Shown one piece after another: positions 11,115 through 22,420 of a stretch of 64,000 bases of DNA. The number at the start of each line of letters is the position of its first letter. The first letter of the stretch is position 1. The position numbers and the translations under genes were made by a program. This DNA is from Cannabis sativa (Eukaryota; Streptophyta; Magnoliopsida; Rosales; Cannabaceae): assembly GCF_029168945.1 (NCBI RefSeq), contig NC_083605.1, positions 29,587,280 through 29,651,279 of the forward strand. Reading direction: 5' to 3'. The notes under the pieces were generated by a model that searched no databases, was not told the DNA's origin, and saw nothing but the letters and a program-made list of their open reading frames with translations.

Positions 11115-13004
11115 TGTTGGAAGTTATTTTACCAGGAACTTAGATCTACTCACAAGTATGTTGATTTAACAACCTAAATATGAACTTCTAAAACGATATG
11201 AAATTAAACACATAAGAGTATTAGAAATCTTACAGTGATTGCAGCGGAATATATATGTCTCCTCCCACTCAGATCTCTAACCCTTGCTTCCTTTCTGTAG
11301 CAGAGTATAATCAAGATCTGAGCCCGAAAGTCCTTCTTTATTGTCTCTGAAATCTACACAGCCTTCCTCACTATGATTGAGGTATTACTTGATGTGTGTG
11401 GGCACTACTCTAGCACTCATACATTTCGAAACAGTGAAGGAATAGAGAGAGAGAGGGTGGCGGCTCAGAGAGAATTTTCTGAGAGAAAATTCTTTCAGAA
11501 TAATGCTGTGAAAAGCTTTTTTCAGTTGTACAGATGTGTGTAACTCTGAAGCCTTTGCCTTCTATTTATAGAAGACCACCAAGGGCTATGATTGACATTT
11601 TGAATTGAAAAAATCAAAGGGAAAAAGGAAGCTAAGTGGCCGGCCTAGGCAATGTGGAAACAAGGCTTGCCACTTTTCCAACTTTCCTTTTCCTACACTT
11701 GATAGTTTCCTTTTTGTGAAAAATTGCCAATTCCATTGTTCAACCATATTAATGATAAATCTAATTATTTAATAATTAAAAATAATTATCAAATAATATA
11801 CTATCATTTACTTTATTAATAATGAAACTTATTAAAGTTTCCTAATTAATAAATATGCCCTTCAAAATCTCTATTTACTGTTTTGCCCTTAATAAGTGCT
11901 AAATTCTCAAACTGACAAGTCCATCTTGAGAATTTTTAATTGATTAATTAAAATCAATTATATGAGTCTTACAGGTAATATCATCTCAACTAGTGAGGGG
12001 ACCATGGGTCTATATATCCGAGCTTCCAATAAGCAGATCTAGAATTTACACTTAAATTCACTAACTTATTAATTCTTCGTTGAATCCACACATAGAACTC
12101 ATAATTGCACTCTCAGTATATAGAATGCTCTATATGTTCCACCATATAGACACATTATTAGTTATCCATTGTTATAATCCTAATGTGATCAATGATCCTC
12201 TATATGGATGATCTACACTGTAAAGGGACTTAAATTACCGTAACACCCTACAATGTATTTTATCCTTAAAACACTTAACCCTGTATAAATGATATTTCAA
12301 CTAAATGAAATGAGTACTCAATCATTTATCTCGTTTGGTTAAGCTCGAAGGAAATCATCCTTTGCTTACTATTCGCCAGATAGAAGCTATAGATTCCATA
12401 TTTATGTTAGCGCTCTTACTCAATCGCACTACCGTGTTCCCAAAATGTATGTATTGCCCAGACTAAAGATTTAGGCTTAACTAACAAATCAAAGAACACG
12501 AATAATACTCTTGAAATTAAGCCTAACCATATCAGGATTTAGATCATGTGATCTAGGATCAACTTATGATATTGAATTGAATAGATGTTTACGGTAAGTT
12601 TCAAAATCTAATTCAAAGTTCAATATCGGTCCATTCCAATGCATACTACATGCATCCAACCTGAGCTTTACTTTAACCTATGTTCTGGAAAGAACATAAC
12701 ATTTCTCCAAATGTAAGTAAACTCTGTTGTAGATTGTCATATCAGTGAAACCCAGTGTTCTGATAAATCTAGGAATACTTTATTCACATAGTCATGTTTA
12801 TTTTCCACTGTGTTGACAACACAATAAACATGTTCAAGTATGTGAAAGGGGTTTGGATGAATTTATAAATCAAATAGACAAGCAATTGATTAAGTGAACC
12901 AAAACATACACAAGTGAATGAAAAATTACTTCTGTTACTTTATTGATATAAAATAATTAGGATTACATTGAAACAGAGTTTTATTTAGGGCATAAAACCC
13001 AACA
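11115..13004 (-). repeat. C1 5' LTR
   Basis: 1890 bp, TGTTGGAAGTT...CATAAAACCCAACA, same length as the 3' LTR and about 99% alike by eye. Intact outer end followed by target duplication GAAGC (13005-13009). Confidence 0.96.
11562..11571 (-). promoter_or_regulatory. TATA box of C1 5' LTR
   Basis: CTATAAATAG on the minus strand; would drive the genomic transcript of C1. Confidence 0.7.
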
Positions 13005-13064
13005 GAAGCTACTTGGGAGCTTGAGTCTGATATGCGAGAACAATATCCAGAATTATTTGAGTAA
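13005..13064 (+). pseudogene. Gy1 pol C-terminal tail, separated by C1
   Basis: Begins with the duplicated GAAGC and continues the Gy1 frame for 19 sense codons (including TWELESDMREQYPELFE) to TAA at 13062-13064. This is the normal end of the chromodomain-like tail of this gypsy type. The split therefore lies inside the last few codons of pol. Confidence 0.92.
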
Positions 13065-13087
13065 AATTTCGGGACGAAATTTTCTTT

Positions 13088-13101
13088 TAGAGAGGGATAA
13101 T
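13088..13101 (+). other. Gy1 polypurine tract
   Basis: TAGAGAGGGATAAT directly before the TGTAATATCC start of the 3' LTR. Confidence 0.75.
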
Positions 13102-13437
13102 TGTAATATCCGCTAACTCCGAAAGGGTATTTTTGTAATTTTATTTAGTTGAGAGTATTTTTTTTTATTATTATTATTTTACATATTTATGGATTTAAAT
13201 ATGTATGAGATTTTTCTTTGTGATGATATGATATTATTGGCATGTGCATAATGCCTAATAAATATATATATTTGGCTATTATTATATGGGTGTGTGAATT
13301 GTTTGATTTTGGTACATATTATTATTAGTGTGGGAATAATAATAATGATGAATGTTAACTTATAATAATATTGGGATTATTATTTTGGTCTAATAATATG
13401 GGTAAATATTATTATAGTGTTAAAGGGTATATTTAAC

Positions 13438-13534
13438 ATTATTATTATTATTATTATTATTATTATCATTATTATTATTATCATTATCATTGTTATTATT
13501 ATTATTATGATTATTATTATTATTATTATTATTA

Positions 13535-13584
<50 letters not shown>

Positions 13585-13600
13585 GTTATTGTTACTGTTG
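13438..13600 (+). repeat. (ATT)n microsatellite in Gy1 LTR
   Basis: About 150 bp of ATT/TTA with scattered ATC, ATG and GTT interruptions; the interruptions suggest an old array. Confidence 0.97.
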
Positions 13601-13752
13601 TTATATACGAACGTATATATGCACGAACCGAATGCTTATTTTTGTGGAATGGGAATCGTTCCACTTCGGTTCAAAGCGATATTTTTCTTGGGTTTAAACA
13701 CGATAGAAATTAGGTTTTAAGCTCTATTTTCGTACACCCAAAACAGAGAACC

Positions 13753-13755
<3 letters not shown>

Positions 13756-13806
<51 letters not shown>
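13756..13806 (+). repeat. (GA)n microsatellite in Gy1 LTR
   Basis: A 51-bp uninterrupted GA run. It could bind GAGA-type factors (BBR/BPC) if located in the promoter part of the LTR; that role is inference. Confidence 0.97.
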
Positions 13807-13807
<1 letters not shown>

Positions 13808-14454
13808 ACGTATACGGCGTATACGATACCGAAAATTTTCGTTTCTTCAAGCGGAGCGCAACCTGGGTGAATGTGGGGGTTTGGGATCACTTATATACGA
13901 CCTAAGGAAGCTTTTTAACGTGGTATAAGGGGCGGAAGTCGTCGTTTTAAGATTCGCCATTTTTGAAGCTTCAAAGGTGCGGCTTAGTTACGGACTCGAA
14001 TTCGAACGTGTTTAAGCTTGTTCTTGGGTCAAGGGAGGTTATATTTGAGTGCATGGGACCCTAAGGATTGTTTTTGACGTAAGAAAACGAAGCTTTAACG
14101 TCCAAAACGAAAATCTAAAATTTTGACTCCATTAAAGACGGTACACCGCCAACGAAGAAGACAACCCCGATCTGCCTTCTCGGACAACTTTTCTTGATCG
14201 TTTTGAGGTCCTGAGCATTGTGGAGAGCTTCCCCAATCGAAAGGACGCTTCAAGAGCAATCGGAGACAAAGTTACACTTTACCGGCGACGAAACCGACGA
14301 GAACGCCGGCGACTACGTTCTGACCGTTTCTGAGGTGTTTTTCTTAGATATTTTTGTATATTTTGATTCCTTATTTTATTCTAAGGTGGTTGGTGAAGTT
14401 TCATAATTTTCAGAATTTATTTGGAATTATTGTGAATTATTTAGTATAATTCAT

Positions 14455-14790
14455 AGATTAATTATGAAAAATACTTAGGGTGCTCAGAAAAAATCTAGAT
14501 TTATTTTATATGATGGACTATGATATATAAACTGTTATAAAATTGGTAGATTGAATTTTCAGGCGATTATGTATTTTTCATGAATTATTGATGTTATTTC
14601 TTATTTTAATTATGAAAAATACCTAGGTTGCTTAGAAAATTCAAAGAAAATTATTTATGACTTAGTACAGATTATAAACTGTGTTAGAAGAGTTAGATTC
14701 GGTTTTTAATCAATTTTGGTATTTTTCATGAATTTACTTAATTAATGCTTAAGTTAATTATGAAAAATGGATAAGTGTTGTTAAAATAGT
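14455..14790 (+). repeat. Three diverged tandem units in Gy1 LTR
   Basis: Units of about 150 bp begin with TTAATTATGAAAAATA (near 14459, 14609 and 14755) and contain ATAAACTGT and TATTTTTCATGAATT. Clearly related but diverged. Confidence 0.7.
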
Positions 14791-15329
14791 AAAATGTATT
14801 TTTGAAATACCATTTACTGTCTATGATATTGAATGGAATAGATTTATTATTTATTGGTTGCTGTAGGTATTTATTATAATTATTGGTGATTAATTAACTA
14901 TTTATTTGGACTTTAATAAGAATAAATAGTATTTTAGTAAATTTTACGTAAAAATGTGTTGTATGAATTAATGTTTTACGTTAAGAATGTTTGTTTGAGT
15001 CCATGCAATATGTTTGTGTGAATCAAAATAATAAATGCTTATGTATGTTGTGTCATGCAAGTGAAATGGACCTATGTGTTACGTATTTTTACGTAAGTTT
15101 CTGTATGAGTTTAGAGATTCATACTTGAATGTATTTTGAGTGTATTGCTGTGTTAATGAATGTCTAGGATCTTGTTCTCAACAAGGAAATTCGTTGAGGT
15201 GCTCGAGGTAGCAAGTGTGGTCTTAGCAACTGAGGTAAGAAGAGTGGACGTCTGTACACAGGGTGTATGTTATGCATACAACTTGGGTTGGTTTGTTATT
15301 TAATTTGATTGTGTTGTGATTTCCTTATA

Positions 15330-15595
15330 TTTTGTGAGCATCGTTAGCATGAGAATAATATTAGGGTCTTGCTGCTTGTGTGAGCATAACACTTGCAGGT
15401 TATAACATTATCATGGGTGAGTACAACTTATGGTAATTAATTGCCCTGTTAGATGTCAAGTGTGAGAATAACACAAGGCAGGGTAGGTTACCTCATGTCT
15501 GATCAACATGAGAGAATAGTTGATTATCGTATGTGAGTATAATGTGCGGTATGAGACTTGATGTGTGCATGTGAGAACAACATGCGTTGTGGATA
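15330..15595 (+). repeat. GTGAG-N-AYAA motif cluster in Gy1 LTR
   Basis: About six variants of GTGAGcAtAAC recur every 30-75 bp (near 15335, 15380, 15418, 15462, 15534 and 15577), often flanked by short inverted words such as CATG...CATGC. It may be a diverged minisatellite. Confidence 0.6.
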
Positions 15596-16018
15596 TATTT
15601 ATGGAATGTGAATTACTGTTGATTAATATTAAAGAGCAAATTATGTCAAGTAACTAGTTAGGAGGGTTATGTCCTACATAGCTCTTCTTACTGGGCGTTA
15701 GCTCACGGGTACTCTGTGTGCAGGTAAGGGTAAGGCTAAGCAGTGAGAATGAAGAGCTCGAGGCGTGGACCGCATGTTAGGGGGCTGGCACAGTATTTTG
15801 CTTTTAATGTTTTTTTTTAACTGCTAAACATTTTGGAACTATTATTTCGACTTAACTAGTTCTTATTTAAGTTTACAGTACTAAAAGAATTTTGTTTTAA
15901 ACAATGAGATCTCATGCTTGGATATTTTTCAATAAAGAAGTATTTGTTTGTCTTTTTCTTATTAAATTGTTTTATACGGACTATCCTATGTGACATCTCG
16001 GGAAATCGGGGTGTTACA

Positions 16019-16456
16019 ATAAATCCTCAATCTTAAAAATCTCCTACTTATATGGGCAAATCAGACTTAGAGTTAAATTAGTAGTGTTGGTCCAAGAAAG
16101 AATTACTCATTATACAGTTACACTTTCACAAGTGTTTAATAACCATTTTATATCAATGGATCCACTTGCACTATTCTAAGAACTCTTTGATGTAACTAAA
16201 CCTAAGTTATCAAAAGATACAACCACATATTTTTTAAATCTATGGCATTTGTATCTTGTTCAAAGTGGTTCTGACAAGATCAATCTCTGCAAAGAGTTAA
16301 TATGCCTATATCCACTAAAAATAAGTTCATCTCATTCTCAGATGGATGTACATTCAGGGGTGGATATGAGTTTTTCGTTATATTTTTAAAACGATCACTC
16401 TAGATTTTACCTTATGCAAAGAAATTTGAAATGTTTGAAAATTTTCATGAATTTCT
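16019..16456 (+). mobile_element. C6 internal fragment (upstream of S1)
   Basis: Closely matches 24608-25168 of C2 and 40377-40940 of C4: integrase-derived decayed sequence including TCTATGGCATTTGTATCTTG (from the LWHL zinc region) and GGGGTGGATATGAG (from GGYE). It carries the same decay as the non-autonomous group and has lost some sequence relative to C2. The left side is interrupted by Gy1, the right side by S1. Confidence 0.8.
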
Positions 16457-18442
16457 TGTTGGAAATTATTTTACCAGGATCTTAGATCTACTCACAAGTA
16501 TGTTTATTAACACCCTAAATATGAACTTCTAAAACGATTATGAAATAAACACATATAAAGTATGAGAAACCTTACATTGGGTGCAGCGGAATAATATGAC
16601 TCCTTCCGTTCAGATCTCTAACCCTTGTATCCTTTCTGTCGCAGAGTATTATCAAGATCTGAACCTGGATCTCTTTCTCTCCTTCTTTAGTGTTGAAACT
16701 CCTTCTTGTTGAAAGTCTTTCTTCACGATCTTCCTCACTATGATTGAGGTATCACTTGCTGTGTGTGGGCACTACTCTAATCACTAAGTGGTTCGAAATT
16801 ATGAAGGAAGAAGAAGAGTTAGAAGTGGCGGCTAGGGTTTAGAAAGAGAAGGCTCAGGTTTTTCTCTGAATGAAAAGTGTGAAAGTTAAGTGTAAATTTC
16901 CTCAAGCCTTCACTATCTACTTATAGCATTCCACTAGGGTTAGGTTTGAATTATTTGGCATTAAAATAATGAAAATATCAGATGATAAACCCTATAAAAG
17001 TGGCCGGCCTATGCAATAAGGATTTGGGCCTCACTTTTTGCAATTTTGCAGTTTTATCATTTTTGCATCTCATTTTCTCAAAAATGCAAATTTTCAAATT
17101 CAACCATTTAAATGCCAATTCTAACTATTTAATAACTATAAATAATTATTAAATAATATTGTGATTTATCATATTTATTAATTGAACTATACAAATTATC
17201 ATAATTAAGAAATATGCCCTTAAAACTCTTTCTTTATAATTTTGCCCTTACTTAGTGAAGAATTCACAAATAGACATAGTCTAATTTGAGAATTATAATT
17301 GATTAATCAAAACCAATTATATGAGTCTTACAAGCAATATTATCTCAACTAGTGGGGGGACCATGGGTCTATATAACCGAGCTTCCAATAAGCAGATCAA
17401 GAATTTATAACCTAAATTCACTGACTTATTAATTCTTCGTTGAATCCACGCATAGAACTTAGAATTGCACTCTCAGTATATAGAATGCTCTATATGTTCC
17501 ACCATATAGACACATCATTAGTTATCCATTGTTATAATCCTAATTTGATCAATGATCCTCTATATGAATTATCTACACTGTAAACGGATTAGATTATCGT
17601 TACACCCTATGATGTATTTTATCCTTAAAATACTTAACCCCGTATAAATGATATTTCAGCTTATGTGAAATGAGTACTCCACCTATTATTTTCGTTTGGT
17701 CAAGCTCGAAGGAGATCAACCTTTACTTACTATTCGCCAGATAGAAGCTATAGATTCCATGTTTATGTTAGCGCTCCCACTCAATTGCACTACCGTGTTC
17801 CCAAAATGTACGTATCACCCTGACCCAAAAGTAGGCTTAACTAACAAATCAAAGAACACGAATAGCCTCGTGAGATTGAGCCTAATCATAACAGGATTAA
17901 GATCATATTATCTAGGATCAACTAGGCGATATTGACTTGAATAGATATTACGGTAAGTTTAATAAATCTAAGTCAAAGTTCAATATCGGTCCCTTCCGAT
18001 GCATACTCATAAATTTTGTGTCGTTTCATCGTGGAAGAACCTACTTTGCCACCCTTACTTTATATGTATAATGGAGATAAAACAATATCTATCATATCAA
18101 TTAAATTAATTTAATGTATCTTTTCATGTTGGCTTAAGTTGAATAATGGGTGTATACATCATGAGGGATGAGGGTTTGTGCTTATAATAATGAATTAAAA
18201 AGAAATTAAATTGTTCTTTTTAAGTAAAACGAAATTAAATTAATTTGTTAAACAATCATGTATAAACAAATTGTTGAAGAAAAAAACAATTATATTATGA
18301 TTAGTAATGATTAAGCATTTAAGTATTGGTGGTCATTTTTTAAAAGAACTCATATATAGCTTAATACTTCTGTTTCTTTGTTGATGTTGAATAAAATGGA
18401 TTGCATTGAAATGGAGTTTTATTTAAGGCATAAAACCCAACA
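16457..18442 (-). mobile_element. S1: solo copia LTR with an unusual U3
   Basis: 1986 bp, TGTTGGAAATT...CATAAAACCCAACA with TTTCT duplicated at 16452-16456 and 18443-18447, and no internal region. This is the product expected from LTR-LTR recombination. R/U5 and much of the rest follow the family, but about 340 bp (18008-18345) does not match any other LTR in the window. The outermost about 90 bp returns to the C1/C3 type. The TATA position reads CTACTTATAG and is probably weakened. Confidence 0.92.
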
Positions 18443-18598
18443 TTTCTAGCAATGGTGAAAAACCATTAAGGTAAGTGGTTAAAGATCTTGCGAACTAATA
18501 GGGGTGGAGAAATAGTTAGTAGATATGCAGTTCAAAGATCATTAAATTGATTTTTGAATTATATCCAAACTTACCTCCCCAGAAATTCGATTCGCATA
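18443..18598 (+). mobile_element. C6 internal fragment (downstream of S1)
   Basis: Continues from TTTCTAGCAATGG to GAAATTCGATTCGCATAT, matching 25165-25320 of C2. It includes CTTGCGAACTAATAGGGGTG, derived from the integrase RTDRGG motif. It stops abruptly where C2 begins without its first two bases. Confidence 0.8.
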
Positions 18599-20492
18599 TT
18601 GGGTTTTATGCCCTAAATAAAACTCATTTCAATATAATCAAATTTACTTATTAATATAGATCAGAAATAACATTTAATGTTGCATGGTTCACATGATTTA
18701 TTTCATGATTATATGTACATAATGTATAAATTCATCTGAAACCCTTTTCACATACTTGATCCTGTTTATTGTGCCGTCAATACATTAAAAAGTAAACATG
18801 GCTATGTGAATAAAGTTTCCTAGATTTATCAGACATAGGGTTTTACTGATATGATAATCTACAACAGAGTTTACTTACATTTGGAGAAGTGCTATGTTCT
18901 TTCCAGAGCATTGGTTAAAGTAAAGCTCAGGTTGGATGCATGGAGTATGCATCGGAAGGGACCAATATTGAACTTTGACTTAGATTTATTAAACTTACCA
19001 TAATATCTATTCAAGTCAATATCGCCTAGTTGATCCTAGATAAAATGATCTTAATCCTGTTATGATTAGACTCAATCTTGAAAGGCTATTCGTGTTCTTT
19101 GATTTGTTAGTTAAGCCTACTTTTAGGTCAGGGTGATACGTACATTTTGGGAACACGGTAGTGCAATTGAGTCGGAGCGCTAACATAAAAATGGAATCTA
19201 TAGCTTCTATCTGGCGAATAGTAAGCAAAGGATGGTCTCCTTCGAGCTTGACCAAACGAACATAAATGGTGGAGTACTCATTTCACATAAGCTGAAATAT
19301 CATTTATACGGGGTCAAGTGTTTTAAGGATAAAATACATTGTAGGGTGTAACGGTAATCTAATCCCTTTACAGTGTAGATCATTCATATAGAGGATCAGT
19401 GATCACATTAGGATTATAACAATGGATAACTAATGATGTGTCTATATGGTGGAACATATAGAGCATTCTATATACTGAGAGTGCAATTCTAAGTTCTATG
19501 CGTGGATTCAACGAAGAATTAATAAGTTAGTGAATTTTAGTGCTAAATTCTTGATCTACTTATTGGAACCTCGGTTATATAGACCCATGGTCCCCGCACT
19601 AGTTGAGATAATATTGCTTGTAAGACTCATATAATTGGTTTTGATTAATCAATTATAATTCTCAAATTAGACTATGTCTATTTGTGAATTTTTCACTAAG
19701 TAAGGGCGAAATTGTAAAGAAAGAGTTTATAGGGGCATATTTGTTAATTATGATACTTTGTATGGTTCAATTAATAAATATGGTAAATGACAATATTATT
19801 TAATAATTATTTATAGTTATTAAATAGTTAGAATTGGAATTTAAATGGTTGAATTAGAAAATTGGCGTTTTTGAGAAAATCAGATGCAGAAAAGATAAAA
19901 CTGCAAAATTGCAAAAAGTGAGGCCCAAATCCACTTGTATAGGGCCGGCCACTTTTGTAGGGTTTTTCCCTCTGATATTTTCATTATTTTAATGCCAAAT
20001 AATTCAAACCTAACCCTAGTGGAATGCTATAAATAGATAGTGAAGGCTTCAGGAAAATTACACTTTTCTTCTGACACTTTCTGAATCAGAAAAAACTGAG
20101 CCTTCTCTCTCCCTATCTTTGGCCGAACCCACTCTCTCTCTCTTCCTCTTGAATTTCAAAATTCTTATTGTATGAGTAGTGCCCACACACAGCAAGTGAT
20201 ACCTCAATCATAGTGAGGAACATTGTGAAGAAAGACTTTCAGCAAAAAGGAGTTTCAGCATCAAAGATTCAGAGAAAGAGATCCAGGTTCAGATATTGAT
20301 AATGCTCTGCTACAGAAAGGAATCAAGGGCTAGGTATCTGAATGGAAGGAGTCATTTAATTCCGCTGCACCCAATGTAAGGTTTCCTAAACTTTATATGT
20401 GTTTATTTCATCGTATTAGAAAGTTCATATTTAGGGTGTTAATCAACATACTTGTGAGTAGATCTAAGATGCTGGTAAAATAATTTCCAACA
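18599..20492 (+). repeat. C2 5' LTR (first two bases missing)
   Basis: Starts TTGGGTTTTATGCCC instead of TGTTGGG and ends TTTCCAACA. Outer U3 is the type shared with C4, C5 and C6 (TTGCATGGTTCACATGATTT). An antisense 79-codon frame lies at 19016-19255 (see rejected items). Confidence 0.93.
20028..20037 (+). promoter_or_regulatory. TATA box of C2 5' LTR
   Basis: CTATAAATAG, followed by GATAGTGAAGGCTTCAGG, where the transcript start is expected. Confidence 0.7.
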
Positions 20493-20494
20493 AC

Positions 20495-20506
20495 TGGCCT
20501 CAGAGC
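20495..20506 (+). other. C2 primer binding site
   Basis: TGGCCTCAGAGC, two bases after the LTR. It differs at two positions from the initiator Met-tRNA complement TGGTATCAGAGC; C4 and C5 have the same variant. Confidence 0.85.
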
Positions 20507-22312
20507 CATGATAATTGATTTACTTGCAAGAAATTTTGACTTTAAAACGATTGTTTATTTGTTTTTGGATAGTATCATGTTGTATTGAGTGTTATTTGAT
20601 GATTGATTGATGTTTGTGAATTTTGGTGAACAATTTTTGCGATTCTGTTTCTGGAATTATTTTTATTGGATAGTATGGAAAAAATTAAGCAAGTTACTTT
20701 TTTATAGAACTCAATTTCGATTTAATTTGAATTAGTTATGATTTTTTGAAGATTCGAAAAAATCGAAGCTGTGATGAAATTTTCCTGCGATCGCGAAAAC
20801 TGTCCGTACAGCTCACAATTTTTTCGTTTTTCTTCGTTTTTTCATGCTTTTTCATGGAATTGACTTCCGTTTTTTTTTTTGTGTAGTTCTGTATTTATAC
20901 TATTACTATTCCTAATTCAATTCTAATTATCATTTTGAATTAATTTAATATTTTTTAAATTTAATTCAAGATATTAGTGTAGTTTGAATTTGAAAATAGT
21001 TAGTATCTTTCTTTTTTGCTTAATAATCTATCTTATTTTTAAATTTGATTATATCTTATCTTATTTTTAAATTTAAGGTCAGATTTTAATATTTTAAATT
21101 AATTTTTTTTAAAATAATTTGACCTTATTTAAATTTAAAATAAGATATTTATAATCATGTAATTTTAAATAGATGTAAGATATTTTGCTAACTTTTAAAT
21201 TTTGTTATTTTATTTATTTAAATTACATTTAAAATTTGAAAAAGATAGTCATTTATCTTTTTTAATTTTTTATTTAATTTTTATTTATAAAATATCATTT
21301 AAATTTTAAACGTAGTTAGCAAATTTTGAAATGATATTTAGGTTGGTTGAAACCTAATTTTTCAAAATTGTAGGTTTAATTTTAAATTTAATTTTTTTTT
21401 AATTTCGAATTTTTCAAATTTTTTTTTTAAATTTTCGAAAATATTTTTTTTAATTAATTAATAATTTCGAAATTAATTATTTAATTTAAAATTAAATAAA
21501 TCCTACATCCAACTATCCAGCTAACCTTGTTGCAGGAGTATGTGTTTTAGCTTGTTTGTAAGTTTTCAAAACCTATTATTACTTGATTGCAAATAGCCAT
21601 GGTTACTTTTTGCCAGATCTAATGATCTGATGGCTCCCTTGGTCAAGTAAATAATTTGTAACAGGTATATTTACAATCTTCTTTCATCTGTGTATGACCT
21701 AGCAACATGATAGGATCCATCCAAAGTGTGCCTGTGTGAGCCTATGTGTTTAATTTTATTATAAATGCATGTAGGTTGCTGTTGCTAAAATAAATTATCA
21801 TAGTTCTTGATAGAATTTATTTAGGCCCATTTAGTTTTTGGGCCTATTCAATTAATAACAGTTGTTCTTATTAAGGTTAAATTCCTCTCTTTTGGGCCTT
21901 GTGTGAGAGTTGGGAGCCATAGTAGTGGGTACGACATGAACTACCCCAATTGTGAAGGCCCATTTGCCTGATTTGAATAACTGTACTAGGTTAATTAAAC
22001 TAGTTTAACCTAATAAAATTTATTAGCAACATAATTAATTTCATTTATTTTGAAATTAATTTAAGAAAAATTATAGTTTAAAGAATTGTTTATTCTAAGC
22101 TAAACTATATGTATTTTCTTGTATTTAATTAAATATAGAATTATAACCATCTAGATTCTTTCTCGAGCTTAATTTAAATTTTTCATTAAATATTCCTATT
22201 TAAGTTGATATTTAGTTGTCTACAACTAACCAACTTAAACCTGAATATCTTTTGAATTTCAAATTTTAAAATTAAGTTGAGGAATTTTAGGTATTGGTTA
22301 TTAAGATTCTTT

Positions 22313-22420
22313 AGATATTTTTTAAGTTAATATCTTTTCGAATATTAACTTAAAATGGAATATTTTAGATATTTTTTAAGTTAATATCTTTTCGAATATT
22401 AACTTAAAATGGAATATTTT
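22313..22420 (+). repeat. Exact 54-bp tandem duplication in C2 leader
   Basis: Units 22313-22366 and 22367-22420 are identical, each starting AGATATTTTTTAAGTT. C4, C5 and C3 have one copy, so the duplication is private to C2 and recent. Confidence 0.93.

Larger units (their letters stand above)
2942..13004 (-). mobile_element. C1: complete Ty1/copia retrotransposon, coding type, inserted in Gy1 pol
   Basis: About 10.06 kb with two LTRs of 1890 bp each (2942-4831 and 11115-13004), 5-bp duplication GAAGC, primer site 11101-11112 and polypurine tract 4832-4845, all on the minus strand. The order protease-integrase-RT-RNase H defines Ty1/copia. By eye the LTRs differ at roughly fifteen to twenty positions, about 1%, so the insertion is fairly recent. 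Pol has a few stops and frameshifts. A 2.5 kb AT-rich leader separates the primer site from the gag remnant. It is the best-bounded element here and serves as reference for the family. Confidence 0.96.
1..16018 (+). mobile_element. Gy1: Ty3/gypsy chromovirus (Tekay/del-like), 3' part, split by C1
   Basis: The element enters from the left edge already inside pol, so its 5' LTR, gag and protease lie outside. Visible in order: reverse transcriptase, RNase H, integrase, chromodomain-like tail, polypurine tract and a long 3' LTR. Copia C1 (2942-13004) sits inside the last codons of pol, with GAAGC duplicated on both sides. The domain order RT-RH-IN places it in Ty3/gypsy. The tail and the motif TTTCGGGACGAAATTTTCTT just after the stop codon resemble Tekay-type chromoviruses (family knowledge). 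It lies in C6 internal sequence: the bases after 16018 continue a sequence found uninterrupted at 24608 and 40377. Confidence 0.9.
13102..16018 (+). repeat. Gy1 3' LTR (2917 bp)
   Basis: Starts TGTAATATCCGC and ends ATCGGGGTGTTACA, giving the inverted ends TGTAA/TTACA. It follows the polypurine tract and ends where C6 internal sequence resumes (ATAAATCCTCAATC, as at 24608). It contains an ATT microsatellite, a GA microsatellite, three diverged tandem units and a run of GTGAG motifs. No gene-like frame: the Ile-rich frames at 13380-13713 are translations of the ATT repeat. Confidence 0.9.

Noticed and set aside
13380..13713. Two Ile-rich open frames on opposite strands
   Set aside because: They are translations of the ATT microsatellite in the Gy1 LTR.
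17696..17935. 79-codon frame as a gene (and its seven relatives)
   Set aside because: Antisense inside LTRs, mostly with TTG as first codon, and lost in the older LTRs; kept as a low-interest finding only.
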